Source: Actinomycetota bacterium (GTDB lineage: Bacteria; Actinomycetota; Thermoleophilia; RBG-16-64-13). Taken from it: a stretch of DNA of 64,000 bases. The position numbers were made by a program, and so were the translations under genes. The stretch covers positions 22,084-86,083 of the forward strand of contig JADQBG010000016.1 in the NCBI GenBank assembly GCA_016278725.1, in the 5' to 3' direction. Below are positions 36,420 to 43,560 of this stretch, piece by piece; the first letter of the stretch is position 1; every line of letters begins with the position of its first letter. The notes beneath the pieces are model-generated. The model made no database searches, was not told where the DNA came from, and worked only from the letters and a program-made list of their open reading frames with translations.

Positions 36420-39102
36420 AGGGAAGCGGCAGGGCGCCCGCGCCAACGAGCGCCCCACAGAAGCCGCCAAGGAAGGAATACAAGCCAAGCCTATCCCACC
36501 GGGAGCGGGACCTCAAGAGACTATAGAGACCGCCCTACGGCTGCTCCATGCGCCCGGAAACGTGTTCGAGATCCGCATACCCCACGCGCCCGGAGCAGGG
36601 ACGGTTGCCGGGTACTTCGACGATCCGGCAGCAGCAGCCCGGGAGGTTATGGTCTGGAACGGTAAGGCTGCCGGTGTATACGTCACGCTGAACCCGGTGG
36701 CGCCTGCCCTGCTCAGCCGAGCATCCAACCGCCTGAAGTCCTACGCCAAGGAGACAACCTCCGACGCCGATGTCCTGCGCCGGCGTTGGCTGCTGGTAGA
36801 CATCGACCCGATCCGCCCTGCCGGTGTCAGCGCATCAGATGACGAACTAAAGGCCGCGGGCGCCGTGGTCCGAAAGGTGCAGGCATATCTAAAGGAAGCC
36901 GGATGGCCGGCGTCCCTGGTAGCCGCGAGCGGCAACGGTGGCCACCTGCTCTACCGCATCGACCTACCGAACGACACCGAAAGCCTCGGGCTCGTGAAGC
37001 GTGTGCTCGCAGGCTTGGATGCCCGCTTCAGCACCACCAAGGTGCACGTCGATACTTCGGTGCATAACGCGGCCCGTATCGCCAAAGTACCCGGAACCCT
37101 GGCCGCGAAGGGTGATAGTACCAAGGAGCGCCCGCATCGCCACTCACGCCTCCTAGAGGCCCCAGAGCAGCCCGAGCCGGTGCCCGTGGCCCTACTCGAG
37201 AAGATGGCCGCTCAAGCGCCTGAACGGACCGCAGGCACGAACGGGACCCGCTCAGCGTTTGATCTGGACGCGTTCATCGACAGCAACCTCGACGTGCAAC
37301 GTGCAAAGCAGCAGCCGGACCGCACGATCCATATTCTTCGCGTCTGCCCCTTCAACTCGGAGCACGACCGCGGGGAAGCCTACGTCGGGACGATGAAAGA
37401 CGGCGGGATCTTCGCCGGCTGTCACCACAACTCATGCACCTGGACGTGGCGGGACCTGCGGGAACGTTTTGAACCTCCGCCGGCGTCTAGCACTTCCGAC
37501 CGGTCAGTCCGAATCGCTGACCACGACCAGACATCAGACTGGGACGACCCGCTTCCCCTCGACCATTGTGGTCGGCTGCCTGTGTTCCCGGTGAACGTGC
37601 TCCCGCCGGATTTTGTGGGTTTTGTGAAGGAGATCGCGGAATCTCGGCAGGTCCCGGTGGATATGCCCGCCGTCGCCGTGCTCGCTGCCTTGGCTGCTGC
37701 TGCCGCCGGCCGCTACCGGGTGGAACTCCCTTCCCACAGTGAGCCCTGCAACCTCTATACGGTCTGCGCCCTGCCGCCCGGGCTCAGGAAGAGCCAAACA
37801 CTCGAGGATGTAGCCGCGCCCCTGCATGAGGCCGAGCGCCGGCTGGTCGAGTCGATGCAGTACCACGTGGATCGTGATCGGGCGGAGAGGGAAGTGACCG
37901 AGGCCCGGGCGAAGCAGTTGCAGACCAGAGCCGCCAAGACTGACGATCCACAAGAGCGCCAACTCCTTCAGGCAGAGCTAACCGAACTGCACGCGGCTGC
38001 CGGCGATCCGGTGGCGCTTCCCCGGCTCACCTTCGACGATGCCACCCCCGAGCGTGTGGCCCAGCTGCTCGCAGAGAATAGCGGCAGGCTCGCCATGTTC
38101 AGCGCCGAAGGCGGCATCGTCGGCATGATGGCCGGCAGGTACACCGAGAAGGGTGGACCCAACCTAGACGTGTACCTGAAGTCCCACGCGGGAGATCCGC
38201 TCCGGGTGGACCGGGCATCAGGGCGAACGGTGAATATGACAGCCCCGGCGCTGACCCTCTGCCTCTTGGTGCAACCCGAGGTGCTGCGGGAACTCGCCCA
38301 GGTCAGAGGTGGCCGCGGTCGCGGTCTGCTCGGTCGCTTCCTCTACAGCCTACCCGAGCCCAACCTGGGAACCCGGATGTATCGGCCCCGGGGGATAGAC
38401 CCGGCCATCGAGGCCCGCTACCACGAGAGGATGCTCCACCTCTTCGCCGCCCAGCCTGACGGCGATGTCCGTGGTCTGGAACTCCGCGGAGAGGCGCTTA
38501 AGGTGTGGGCGGCCTTCCATGACCGCATCGAGCGACGGCTGACACCGGACGGTGATCTTCGCCCGATGGCCGACTGGGCGGCCAAGATCGCGGGCGCTGC
38601 TGCGCGGATGGCCGGGAGCTTCCACGTGGCCAAGCATCCCCAGCCGGAGACGGTACCCATCGACGCCGAGACGGTGGCGGCAGCGGTGACGATTGCCGAC
38701 TACTTCGTCGCCCACGCCGGCGCTGCCTTCGGGGAGATGGCCGACTCGCCCGACATGGCCCTCGCCCGACGCGTGTTTGCTTGGATCGAGCGCCGGGAGT
38801 ATCCCCGTGAATTCTCGCTCCGGGACCTGCATCAGCACATCAGGACCGAGACGCCTGACGAACTCCTGCCGGCGCTTCACCTCCTCGAGGATCGCTCCAT
38901 CGTCCGGCAGGTGAAGGTGGAACCCAGCCGAACCGGCCGGCGACCCGGCCCTCACTTTTTCGTAAATCCCAAGCTGGAAAACGGTTCACAAAATTCACAA
39001 AAGGGATCGGAAACAGCCGAAGAGACGAGTTTTGTGAGTTTTGTGAATGATTCCGGGCTTCCTGAAAACGAAAAAGCGATCAGGAAGGCGGTGAGGCTGT
39101 GA
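36412..39102 (+). CDS. Primase-DUF3987 replication protein
   Basis: An 896-aa replication protein. The N-terminal third resembles an archaeo-eukaryotic/DUF-type primase: RRRWLLVDIDPIRPAG gives a DxD acidic pair and VAASGNGGHLLYRIDLP is a conserved core. A zinc-ribbon-like segment CPFNSEHDRGEAY follows, with CHHNSCTWTW. From about residue 390 a DUF3987 (YfjI-like) ATPase/helicase region runs (VPVDMPAVAVLAALAAAAAG, LPPGLRKSQT as a degenerate P-loop, FSAEGGIVGMMAGRY). A winged-helix-like tail begins near 790. It probably initiates replication of the excised element. It overlaps the next gene by 4 bases. Confidence 0.75.
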   Translation: MGEGKRQGARANERPTEAAKEGIQAKPIPPGAGPQETIETALRLLHAPGNVFEIRIPHAPGAGTVAGYFDDPAAAAREVMVWNGKAAGVYVTLNPVAPALLSRASNRLKSYAKETTSDADVLRRRWLLVDIDPIRPAGVSASDDELKAAGAVVRKVQAYLKEAGWPASLVAASGNGGHLLYRIDLPNDTESLGLVKRVLAGLDARFSTTKVHVDTSVHNAARIAKVPGTLAAKGDSTKERPHRHSRLLEAPEQPEPVPVALLEKMAAQAPERTAGTNGTRSAFDLDAFIDSNLDVQRAKQQPDRTIHILRVCPFNSEHDRGEAYVGTMKDGGIFAGCHHNSCTWTWRDLRERFEPPPASSTSDRSVRIADHDQTSDWDDPLPLDHCGRLPVFPVNVLPPDFVGFVKEIAESRQVPVDMPAVAVLAALAAAAAGRYRVELPSHSEPCNLYTVCALPPGLRKSQTLEDVAAPLHEAERRLVESMQYHVDRDRAEREVTEARAKQLQTRAAKTDDPQERQLLQAELTELHAAAGDPVALPRLTFDDATPERVAQLLAENSGRLAMFSAEGGIVGMMAGRYTEKGGPNLDVYLKSHAGDPLRVDRASGRTVNMTAPALTLCLLVQPEVLRELAQVRGGRGRGLLGRFLYSLPEPNLGTRMYRPRGIDPAIEARYHERMLHLFAAQPDGDVRGLELRGEALKVWAAFHDRIERRLTPDGDLRPMADWAAKIAGAAARMAGSFHVAKHPQPETVPIDAETVAAAVTIADYFVAHAGAAFGEMADSPDMALARRVFAWIERREYPREFSLRDLHQHIRTETPDELLPALHLLEDRSIVRQVKVEPSRTGRRPGPHFFVNPKLENGSQNSQKGSETAEETSFVSFVNDSGLPENEKAIRKAVRL

Positions 39103-39479
39103 ACCAAGTGCGCCGCATCATGGACGCGTTGACCGCATCCCTGGTGCGTGTGGAGCTCGACGGGGAGCAGCTGGTCCTGGACCCGCTCTTCCCCGAAGAG
39201 CATCCGATGGACGCGGCCCTGGTCGAGCAGGTGCGCGAACACAAGGACATCGTCGTGGCGCGGCTGCGCTGGGAGGAAGAAGCCGACCGGCTCCTGCTGG
39301 AAGCCTCCCACCGGCTCGCCGCGGTCTACCCCGGATGCCCGCTCGAGTGTGACGTGTGGCAACCCCACGAGGATGCTCTTCAGGCTGCCTACCACGACGG
39401 TGATCTGGGCGCACTTACCCGGGCGCTTGCTGCCCGGGAGGTGTTCGCCCGTAAAGCCTTCAGGAAGGGAGCAGCGTGA
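39099..39479 (+). CDS. Small protein with TubC-like N-terminal fold
   Basis: A 126-aa protein. Residues 8-55 (LTASLVRVELDGEQLVLDPL then QVREHKDIVVARLR) match the pattern of TubC N-terminal docking-like domains, seen in many phage and plasmid proteins beside DUF3987 primases. The rest is Ala/Glu/Arg-rich and helical. It may be a replication accessory. GTG start overlapping the primase stop; its own stop overlaps the next small ORF by 4 bases. Confidence 0.6.
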   Translation: MNQVRRIMDALTASLVRVELDGEQLVLDPLFPEEHPMDAALVEQVREHKDIVVARLRWEEEADRLLLEASHRLAAVYPGCPLECDVWQPHEDALQAAYHDGDLGALTRALAAREVFARKAFRKGAA

Positions 39480-39598
39480 AGCCTACTCCCTGCAAAGCCT
39501 GCGTAGCTTGCGCCCTGGACTGTAAGCAGATGCTGCCGACTGAGGTTGTGTTCTGCGGCAAGTATGACCCTCTCGCCCAGAAAGAGAGCGGCAAGTGA
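39476..39598 (+). CDS. 40-aa cysteine-rich mini-protein
   Basis: A 40-residue ORF starting at GTG 39476 (GTGA overlap with the previous stop) and ending in a TGA that overlaps the next start. Its five Cys (CKACVACALDC then FCGKYD) suggest a zinc or metal knuckle, typical of small mobile-element proteins. The paired 4-base overlaps on both sides argue that it is translated. No function known. Confidence 0.55.
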   Translation: MKPTPCKACVACALDCKQMLPTEVVFCGKYDPLAQKESGK

Positions 39599-39834
39599 AA
39601 ACTACCTTCGAGGTTAAGCCGGTCACGCTGGAACACAAAAAAGCCTGGGCCTACTACGTCCGCACGGACAAAGGCCGGCTAGTCGCCTTTGCCATAGTCA
39701 ACACCCGCGCCGAGGCTGAACAGGCGGGTCAGAAGTCTCACTCTCACGCCCAATTAAAGGGAGGTTTCACCGATGACGTAACCCGTCCCGTAAGAGGTTG
39801 GAAGAAGATGCACCAAACATCCGAAAGGAACTAA
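39595..39834 (+). CDS. Small hypothetical protein of the element
   Basis: A 79-aa basic protein with a predicted beta-rich first half (TFEVKPVTLEHKKAWAYYVR) and a Lys/Gln-rich tail. GTG start overlapping the preceding stop codon (GTGA). I do not recognise it. Coupling suggests it is expressed with the replication operon. It overlaps no other gene; the next starts 9 bases on. Confidence 0.5.
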   Translation: MKTTFEVKPVTLEHKKAWAYYVRTDKGRLVAFAIVNTRAEAEQAGQKSHSHAQLKGGFTDDVTRPVRGWKKMHQTSERN

Positions 39835-39842
39835 CGAACAAA

Positions 39843-40199
39843 ATGGCTATTACATTCAAAGAAGCGAGTCTACTCGCCCACCAATACGGTCTTACCCTGA
39901 CCGATGCGAAAAGCCTAATCTCCGCCGCGACCTTCGAAGAGGCACAGTCAATAGCGAAGATCTGGAGTGAGCCCCGGCAACGATCTCGCGCCGAACTGAA
40001 AACCATGACCCCGACCGAGATCTTGGCGGCGCGAGACCGCGGCGAACTCTCGGAACTGCTCGGCCAGAAGAAACCCACCAAGGCCCCGGCTGAGTCTGGG
40101 CAGCTCACCCGGGAGGATCTGGCTTCCATGTCGCCCGAGCAGGTGCTCGAGGCCCGGGACCGCGGCGATCTGAACCATCTGCTGAAGGGCGGCAACTAA
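39843..40199 (+). CDS. Hypothetical protein with internal duplicated motif
   Basis: A 118-aa protein. ATG 39843 follows a GGAA-containing leader. The N-terminal half is helical (FKEASLLAHQYGLTLTDAK). The C-terminal half has two copies of the motif P-x-E/Q-I/V-L-x-ARDRG-E/D-L (PTEILAARDRGELSELLG and PEQVLEARDRGDLNHLLKG) about 40 residues apart. Similar ARDRG/ARRAGRL motifs occur in small phage proteins of unclear role. The lower GC in the first half suggests foreign origin. It ends one base into the next gene. Confidence 0.5.
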   Translation: MAITFKEASLLAHQYGLTLTDAKSLISAATFEEAQSIAKIWSEPRQRSRAELKTMTPTEILAARDRGELSELLGQKKPTKAPAESGQLTREDLASMSPEQVLEARDRGDLNHLLKGGN

Positions 40200-40549
40200 T
40201 GACCACCAAGACGAGCGAAACCCTAGCCAAGATAGCCGGCCTCGATCTGAGCTCCCACCACTTCCGCGAACTCTCCGCGTGGCTGGCGGCCGCGAAGGCC
40301 TGCGGCTTTGAACTCCCGGGCGATGCGCTCGAGCCGCTGACGCAGGTCATCCACCTGGACCGCGAGCAGCAGAAGGCCACCAAGCCGGCCCCGCCCGAGA
40401 TCGGCCCCGCCCTGCGCCTGCTCTCCGGGCGCACGGCGGAGGAAGTGTTCGCAGAAGATGACGCGCACACGGCCGCGGTAGCCTTCGAGTCTCGCCGCTC
40501 CCAACTCCTAAGCGCAGCACAGAACGCGCTGCAGACGACCATAGCCTAA
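40199..40549 (+). CDS. Hypothetical protein, probably N-terminal part of a stop-split gene
   Basis: A 116-aa helical protein (SHHFRELSAWLAAAKACGFELP, then a Gln/Ala-rich coiled segment). The TAA at 40547-40549 is followed in the same frame by open, protein-like sequence (SLAPHRAKLIAGPLRAAVAE) that runs straight into the 40601-41035 ORF. The original gene was therefore probably one protein of about 278 aa, now broken by a nonsense codon or read through. No family is recognised; the coiled-coil look is common in phage structural or accessory proteins. Confidence 0.5.
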   Translation: MTTKTSETLAKIAGLDLSSHHFRELSAWLAAAKACGFELPGDALEPLTQVIHLDREQQKATKPAPPEIGPALRLLSGRTAEEVFAEDDAHTAAVAFESRRSQLLSAAQNALQTTIA

Positions 40550-40600
40550 AGCCTCGCCCCGCATCGCGCCAAGCTGATCGCGGGCCCGCTGCGGGCCGCC

Positions 40601-41035
40601 GTGGCCGAGACGCTGAAAGACGCTCGGAAGGTTGCCCGGAAGTTGGAGGCCTACGCGCCCAGCTACAGCGCCGCGCTCCTGGCTGAAGGGAGCGAGCGGG
40701 AGCTCAACCTCTGGAGATCGTCGCGGGAACTGCAAAGCCGCTTCGACACTTTGCGGGATGCTTACCTGCTCTCAGTCAGCGCCGAACTGGAAGCGGGCAT
40801 GAGGCCGCAAAGAGCCGGCGGATACTTCGCCTGGTCTAACCCCGACGCGGTACATCCTGCCGAGCTTAGGCTAGGCCAGAACGCCGAGGTGCTCGCGGTG
40901 GCAACGGCGCCGAGCGGTTACGAATTAAGGACGGCGGCGGAAGTCCTCGCCTTGATAGACGAGATGCAATCGACACTCCCACCAAGCGCGCCCGCCAACG
41001 CGCGGACCATCGTGCGAATGGGAGTCTGCCAGTGA
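40601..41035 (+). CDS. Hypothetical protein, C-terminal part of a stop-split gene
   Basis: A 144-aa ORF from GTG 40601, in the same frame as the preceding gene and continuous with it apart from one TAA. The N-terminal half is helical (ETLKDARKVARKLEAYAP), the rest mixed alpha/beta (SGYELRTAAEVLALIDEM). It has no good ribosome-binding site, so it may be untranslated or expressed by reinitiation. The 158 bases after it (to the terS ribosome-binding site) hold only a GC-rich dyad-containing spacer. Confidence 0.4.
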   Translation: MAETLKDARKVARKLEAYAPSYSAALLAEGSERELNLWRSSRELQSRFDTLRDAYLLSVSAELEAGMRPQRAGGYFAWSNPDAVHPAELRLGQNAEVLAVATAPSGYELRTAAEVLALIDEMQSTLPPSAPANARTIVRMGVCQ

Positions 41036-41193
41036 CAGACCGCCGACCACGGCGAGCGGAAAGGGGGAGCGGCGACCGAGCCGCCCCCCCGAGGTGGGGG
41101 GTGACCCCAAAGCTCTTTCGCCCATGCGCGGGATGCATAGCACTTCCCTATGTGCGTCCCGGCATTACCCTCGATTTTACAAGGAGATAAACC

Positions 41194-41580
41194 ATGTCTG
41201 ACAGGCAGATACCCCGGGCGCCGGCCCACCTCCGTACTCGAGGGCGCCGATTGTGGCGTTCAATCGTGGAGGGATTCGACCTAACGCAGGCAGAGCAGGA
41301 CCTACTGCTCGAGGCTTGTAGGACGCTGGACATCGTGGAAAGCCTGGAGGTTGCGCTTCGGGACCAACCCGCGTTGGTGACAGGTAGCCGTGGTCAGCCC
41401 GTCGCGCATCCGTTGGGCTCAGAACTCCGATCTGAGCGGCAACTGCTCGCCAAACTGATCGCGCAGTTGGGACTCCCCGACGCCGATGCTGAAGGCGGCG
41501 AATGGGACGGCCTAAGCGCAAGCCAACGCGCCCGCAAAGCCGCCTTCAGCCGGTGGCAGCATCGTGGTGGTGTGAAGTGA
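41194..41580 (+). CDS. P27-family phage terminase small subunit
   Basis: A 128-aa DNA-recognition subunit of a packaging terminase. PRAPAHLRTRGRRLWRSIVEG, TQAEQDLLLEACRTLDIVE, VTGSRGQPVAHPLGSELR and the C-terminal SQRARKAAFSRWQHR follow the P27/TerS pattern. A strong AAGGAG site sits at 41180. No large terminase is present in the element. A lone TerS in satellites redirects a helper phage's packaging machinery to satellite DNA. It overlaps the next gene by 4 bases. Confidence 0.78.
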   Translation: MSDRQIPRAPAHLRTRGRRLWRSIVEGFDLTQAEQDLLLEACRTLDIVESLEVALRDQPALVTGSRGQPVAHPLGSELRSERQLLAKLIAQLGLPDADAEGGEWDGLSASQRARKAAFSRWQHRGGVK

Positions 41581-41909
41581 AAAGACGGCCAACCCCAGAC
41601 CCGCCCGACCCCCGGGAACGTATGCACGAGCTCACCGAGATCCTGACCGAGAAGTCGGCCGCGGGCGAAGACGTGAGCAACAACCCGCTCCTCGCTGAAC
41701 TCGAGCAGCATAGCCCGGTTATGGCTGATCGCCTTCGCCGTGGGCTATCGCCCTACAGCGACCCCTTCTGCCCTGGCGAGACCACAGCGGATCACGTTAT
41801 CCGCCTAATGGAAGAGCGCCTGGACCCCCACCCACACCTCGAACACCTCATTGAAAAGGCCGAAGCCGACCTGGACGCGGCGAAGGAAGGCAACCCCGAC
41901 AACTGCTAA
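41577..41909 (+). CDS. Hypothetical protein downstream of terS
   Basis: A 110-aa acidic, Pro-rich protein (GTG 41577, GTGA overlap with terS). It contains MHELTEILTEKSAAGEDVSN and PFCPGETTADHVIRLMEERL, probably helical. I do not recognise it. The tight coupling to terS suggests a packaging-related role, such as a TerS partner, but this is inference. It is the last gene before the element's terminator. Confidence 0.5.
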   Translation: MKRRPTPDPPDPRERMHELTEILTEKSAAGEDVSNNPLLAELEQHSPVMADRLRRGLSPYSDPFCPGETTADHVIRLMEERLDPHPHLEHLIEKAEADLDAAKEGNPDNC

Positions 41910-41976
41910 CCCTGATTGAAGGGTGAACCGACGGCCACGTTCCGCCCAACCTCGGAGCGGCGCCGACGGAGCAGAG

Positions 41977-42018
41977 AAGAGCCCGCGGGTTTCGTAGCCG
42001 TACCCGCGGGCTCTTTTA
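41977..42018 (+). terminator. Strong intrinsic terminator ending the satellite operon
   Basis: AAGAGCCCGCGGGT and ACCCGCGGGCTCTT form a perfect 14-bp stem around an 11-nt loop, followed by TTA. It lies 68 bases after the last rightward gene. The stem is nearly symmetric and could also act on leftward transcripts. Confidence 0.85.
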
Positions 42019-42216
42019 CATCATCACGACCAAGGACCCCCTGCTATGCACCCCCCCAAGCCTCTCCCCATGCGCGGGGTGCAATCGGTCTGCCTCTCGC
42101 TACGGGTTCATGGACTTTTCCGGGAAAGGGCATCCCGTACACAGTCCTAGACGGGTAACCCCTCAGCGGTCCCCGGCGCCTTCCGCGGCGGCATGCCCCC
42201 ACCCTTGTCCTCGTGT

Positions 42217-42429
42217 CTAGTTGCCGATGGTGCCCACCGTTTCGTCTAGCAACCAAGCGGCAAAGAGCCCGTTGCCTGCGAAAGAAGCAAGCATCGCCAC
42301 CACGGTAAGCAGCACGACGGCGCCGACGATCCATCCGGGATGAGGATCTGAGATGTACTTGTGGAGCATGAGTGCTCCGAGGACAGCGAGGGCGAGAGCA
42401 ACCAGGGCGGCAACGTCAAAGGTATCCAT
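42217..42429 (-). CDS. Small two-helix membrane protein of the element
   Basis: A 70-aa ORF with two hydrophobic helices (FDVAALVALALAVLGALML and GWIVGAVVLLTVVAMLASF) joined by a short HKYISDPHP loop. ATG at 42429, with a TATAGG box about nine bases upstream suggesting leaderless expression. It sits alone in the right end of the element, opposite to the replication operon, as superinfection-exclusion or toxin-like moron genes often do. No family recognised. Confidence 0.55.
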   Translation of the reverse strand: MDTFDVAALVALALAVLGALMLHKYISDPHPGWIVGAVVLLTVVAMLASFAGNGLFAAWLLDETVGTIGN

Positions 42430-42737
42430 GTGATCAAGCCTATAACGGGGGGCGGAGGAAGTGAAGGACGGGGGATGGAGAGATCCTTCAGGATGCTCCA
42501 CCCATTGACCGCCGACTAGCCGGCCTTCCCCCCCCGCACTATAGGACCAAAAGGGGGTGCCCAGTTGCCGCCCAGTTGCCGCCCTACTACGCAGAATGGC
42601 CATAAATCGGCATGAGTGCCGACACAACACGAAAGACCACGAGGGCCGACGTTATCCCTGCAAAGAGCCGGTAAACAAAGACCCCGAGCGCGTCAGAGTG
42701 AACACGAGAAACCACGAGAAAACAGCCCAGGGACCAG
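42430..42737. other. Right-end non-coding stretch of the element
   Basis: About 300 bases between the small membrane protein and attR with no convincing gene. It contains the 21-bp end repeat at 42565-42585 and a stretch of lower GC near the att site. Nothing else is supported. Confidence 0.6.
42565..42585 (+). repeat. Right-end copy of 21-bp repeat
   Basis: TTGCCGCCCAGTTGCCGCCC followed by T: one mismatch to 33789-33809, same orientation, 152 bases inside attR. Candidate integrase or excisionase arm site. Confidence 0.45.
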
Positions 42738-42787
42738 CTTAAACACCGTAGGGGAAACCCGTCCGGGTTCAAGTCCCGGCTCCGGCA
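42738..42787 (+). repeat. attR: 50-bp tRNA-Leu 3' duplicate
   Basis: Exact copy of the last 50 bases of tRNA-Leu(UAA). It lacks the D-arm and 5' acceptor strand, so it is a tRNA remnant, not a functional tRNA. It marks the right end of the integrated element. The C1 island's promoter begins about 150 bases later; those 150 bases hold no recognisable gene. Confidence 0.93.
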
Positions 42788-42939
42788 CTTGCCTTATCTG
42801 TGGGTCCGAGCGCACTTTTTGAGCGCGCACCGCAGCGAAAGTGGTCCGCAGTTTCTAGGGGTTCGCGCGGCGCGGCCACGTATGCGCAGGGGCCCGCGCC
42901 GCCCGGATCTCCCTCCGGTTCGAACGCTCTAAACGTCGC

Positions 42940-42968
42940 TTGACAAGCCTTTCGGCTATGCATATCTT
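42940..42968 (+). promoter_or_regulatory. Strong housekeeping promoter at the head of the C1 island
   Basis: TTGACA (42940-42945), a 17-bp spacer and TATCTT (42963-42968). The perfect -35 and ideal spacing predict a start near 42975, feeding the structured leader and the DUF2180/DUF2193 genes. Confidence 0.75.
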
Positions 42969-42974
42969 GAAATA

Positions 42975-43078
42975 AGCGGGAGGCTACCCTGCGGAAGGGA
43001 CTGCGAAGTCGTGTGGATTTCCGCCACACGTGCGGCTGAGCTGCCAGTGATTGATCACTGCAGGTCAGCCGTTTTTTT
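42975..43078 (+). ncRNA. Structured leader RNA with intrinsic terminator (candidate attenuator/riboswitch)
   Basis: About 105 nt between the promoter and a T-run. Visible elements are a GCGGG/CCCTGC hairpin (42976-42992), a 7-bp CGTGTGG/CCACACG hairpin (43010-43030) and a long terminator stem (43033-43071: CGGCTGA/TCAGCCG outer, CAGTGA/TCACTG inner) followed by seven Ts. The CCGC at 43021-43024 can alternatively pair with GCGG at 43032-43035, which would break the terminator base: a possible antiterminator. It does not match the B12, FMN, TPP, glycine, SAM or ZTP consensus that I can recall. A short stand-alone sRNA is the alternative. Confidence 0.55.
43033..43078 (+). terminator. Leader terminator upstream of DUF2180
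   Basis: A 7-bp outer stem, a 3-bp stem and a 6-bp inner stem with loop TTGA, followed by TTTTTTT at 43072-43078. Strong rho-independent architecture located 150 bases before the first gene, hence probably conditional. Confidence 0.8.
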
Positions 43079-43177
43079 GTTTCAGCGGTGCCAGGTCTCT
43101 TGTCGGGAAAACGCACGTGAAGCCGGCATGTGAAGCCCTAACTTCGTGAAAAGGCTAGCAAGGAGGTGGCCACCCAG

Positions 43178-43231
43178 TTGATGTCCATGCATCGCTCGTA
43201 CCTTGAGCCTAGCCTTGGAGGAGGTAATTGA
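43178..43231 (+). CDS. Possible leader peptide coupled to DUF2180
   Basis: An AAGGAGGT ribosome-binding site (43160-43167) precedes TTG 43178/ATG 43181. The frame encodes MSMHRSYLEPSLGGGN and ends in TGA overlapping the DUF2180 ATG (TGATG). The codons for GGG double as the next gene's Shine-Dalgarno sequence. It could be a translational-coupling or attenuating peptide. There is no run of one amino acid, so the sensed signal, if any, is unclear. Confidence 0.35.
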   Translation: MMSMHRSYLEPSLGGGN

Positions 43232-43458
43232 TGAAGTGCTACGTCTGCCATCAGATGGGCAAAGACACGGATGCCATCGGGATTTGTATCGTGTGTGGCA
43301 TGGGTCTATGCCAGGAGCACCTTATCAAAGAGGAAGTGCCAATTTGGGAGGGTGGTTACCCCTTCCCCAGGCAAAAAGTGAAGAAAGCGTTGCCCCGGAT
43401 ACTCTGCTACGAGTGCTACAACGCTTTGTCCGACGTTGAGAGAAGCCCAACCTCCTGA
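43231..43458 (+). CDS. DUF2180 family zinc-ribbon protein
   Basis: A 75-aa Cys-rich protein. CYVCHQMGKDTDAIGICIVCGM then CQEH, and a C-terminal CYECYNA, give three CxxC-type knuckles and a His, suggesting two zinc sites. The block EVPIWEGGYPFPRQK matches DUF2180, a small family that I know chiefly from methanogenic archaea. ATG at 43231 has GGAGGAGGT seven bases upstream. Function unknown. Placement directly before DUF2193 and the H4MPT genes suggests a regulator or accessory factor of C1 metabolism. Confidence 0.75.
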   Translation: MKCYVCHQMGKDTDAIGICIVCGMGLCQEHLIKEEVPIWEGGYPFPRQKVKKALPRILCYECYNALSDVERSPTS

Positions 43459-43560
43459 CAAAGGTAGACACGGTATGACGACGCGTCTCGTCTAGGAGGT
43501 GGTGAGACTTGAGGTAAGTCGAGCAGTGCCAACGTCGTCGAAAGAAGACGGAGGAGAGAG

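Larger units (their letters stand above)
33725..42787. mobile_element. Integrated phage-satellite-like (PICI-like) element, 9.06 kb
   Basis: Bounded by the 50-bp att repeat in tRNA-Leu. The gene layout is an integrase and zinc-finger/HTH gene on the minus strand, then a divergent excisionase-like HTH, a primase-DUF3987 gene, six small ORFs, a P27-type small terminase and one more ORF, ending at a strong terminator. There are no capsid, portal, tail, lysis or large-terminase genes. Int, AlpA/Xis, Pri and TerS in this order is the hallmark of phage-inducible chromosomal islands. A decayed prophage is the alternative. Confidence 0.8.

Noticed and set aside
42738..42787. A second functional tRNA-Leu gene
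   Set aside because: Only the last 50 bases of the tRNA are present; the 5' acceptor strand and D-arm are absent. It is an att remnant.
33725..42787. Calling the element a complete prophage or an ICE
   Set aside because: There are no capsid, portal, tail, lysis or large-terminase genes and no relaxase or conjugation genes within the att boundaries.
42975..43078. Cobalamin or ZTP riboswitch assignment for the C1 leader
   Set aside because: The GCCAGTG stretch superficially resembles a B12-box fragment, but the required GAGCTGCC-type core and other conserved segments are missing. It is left unassigned.
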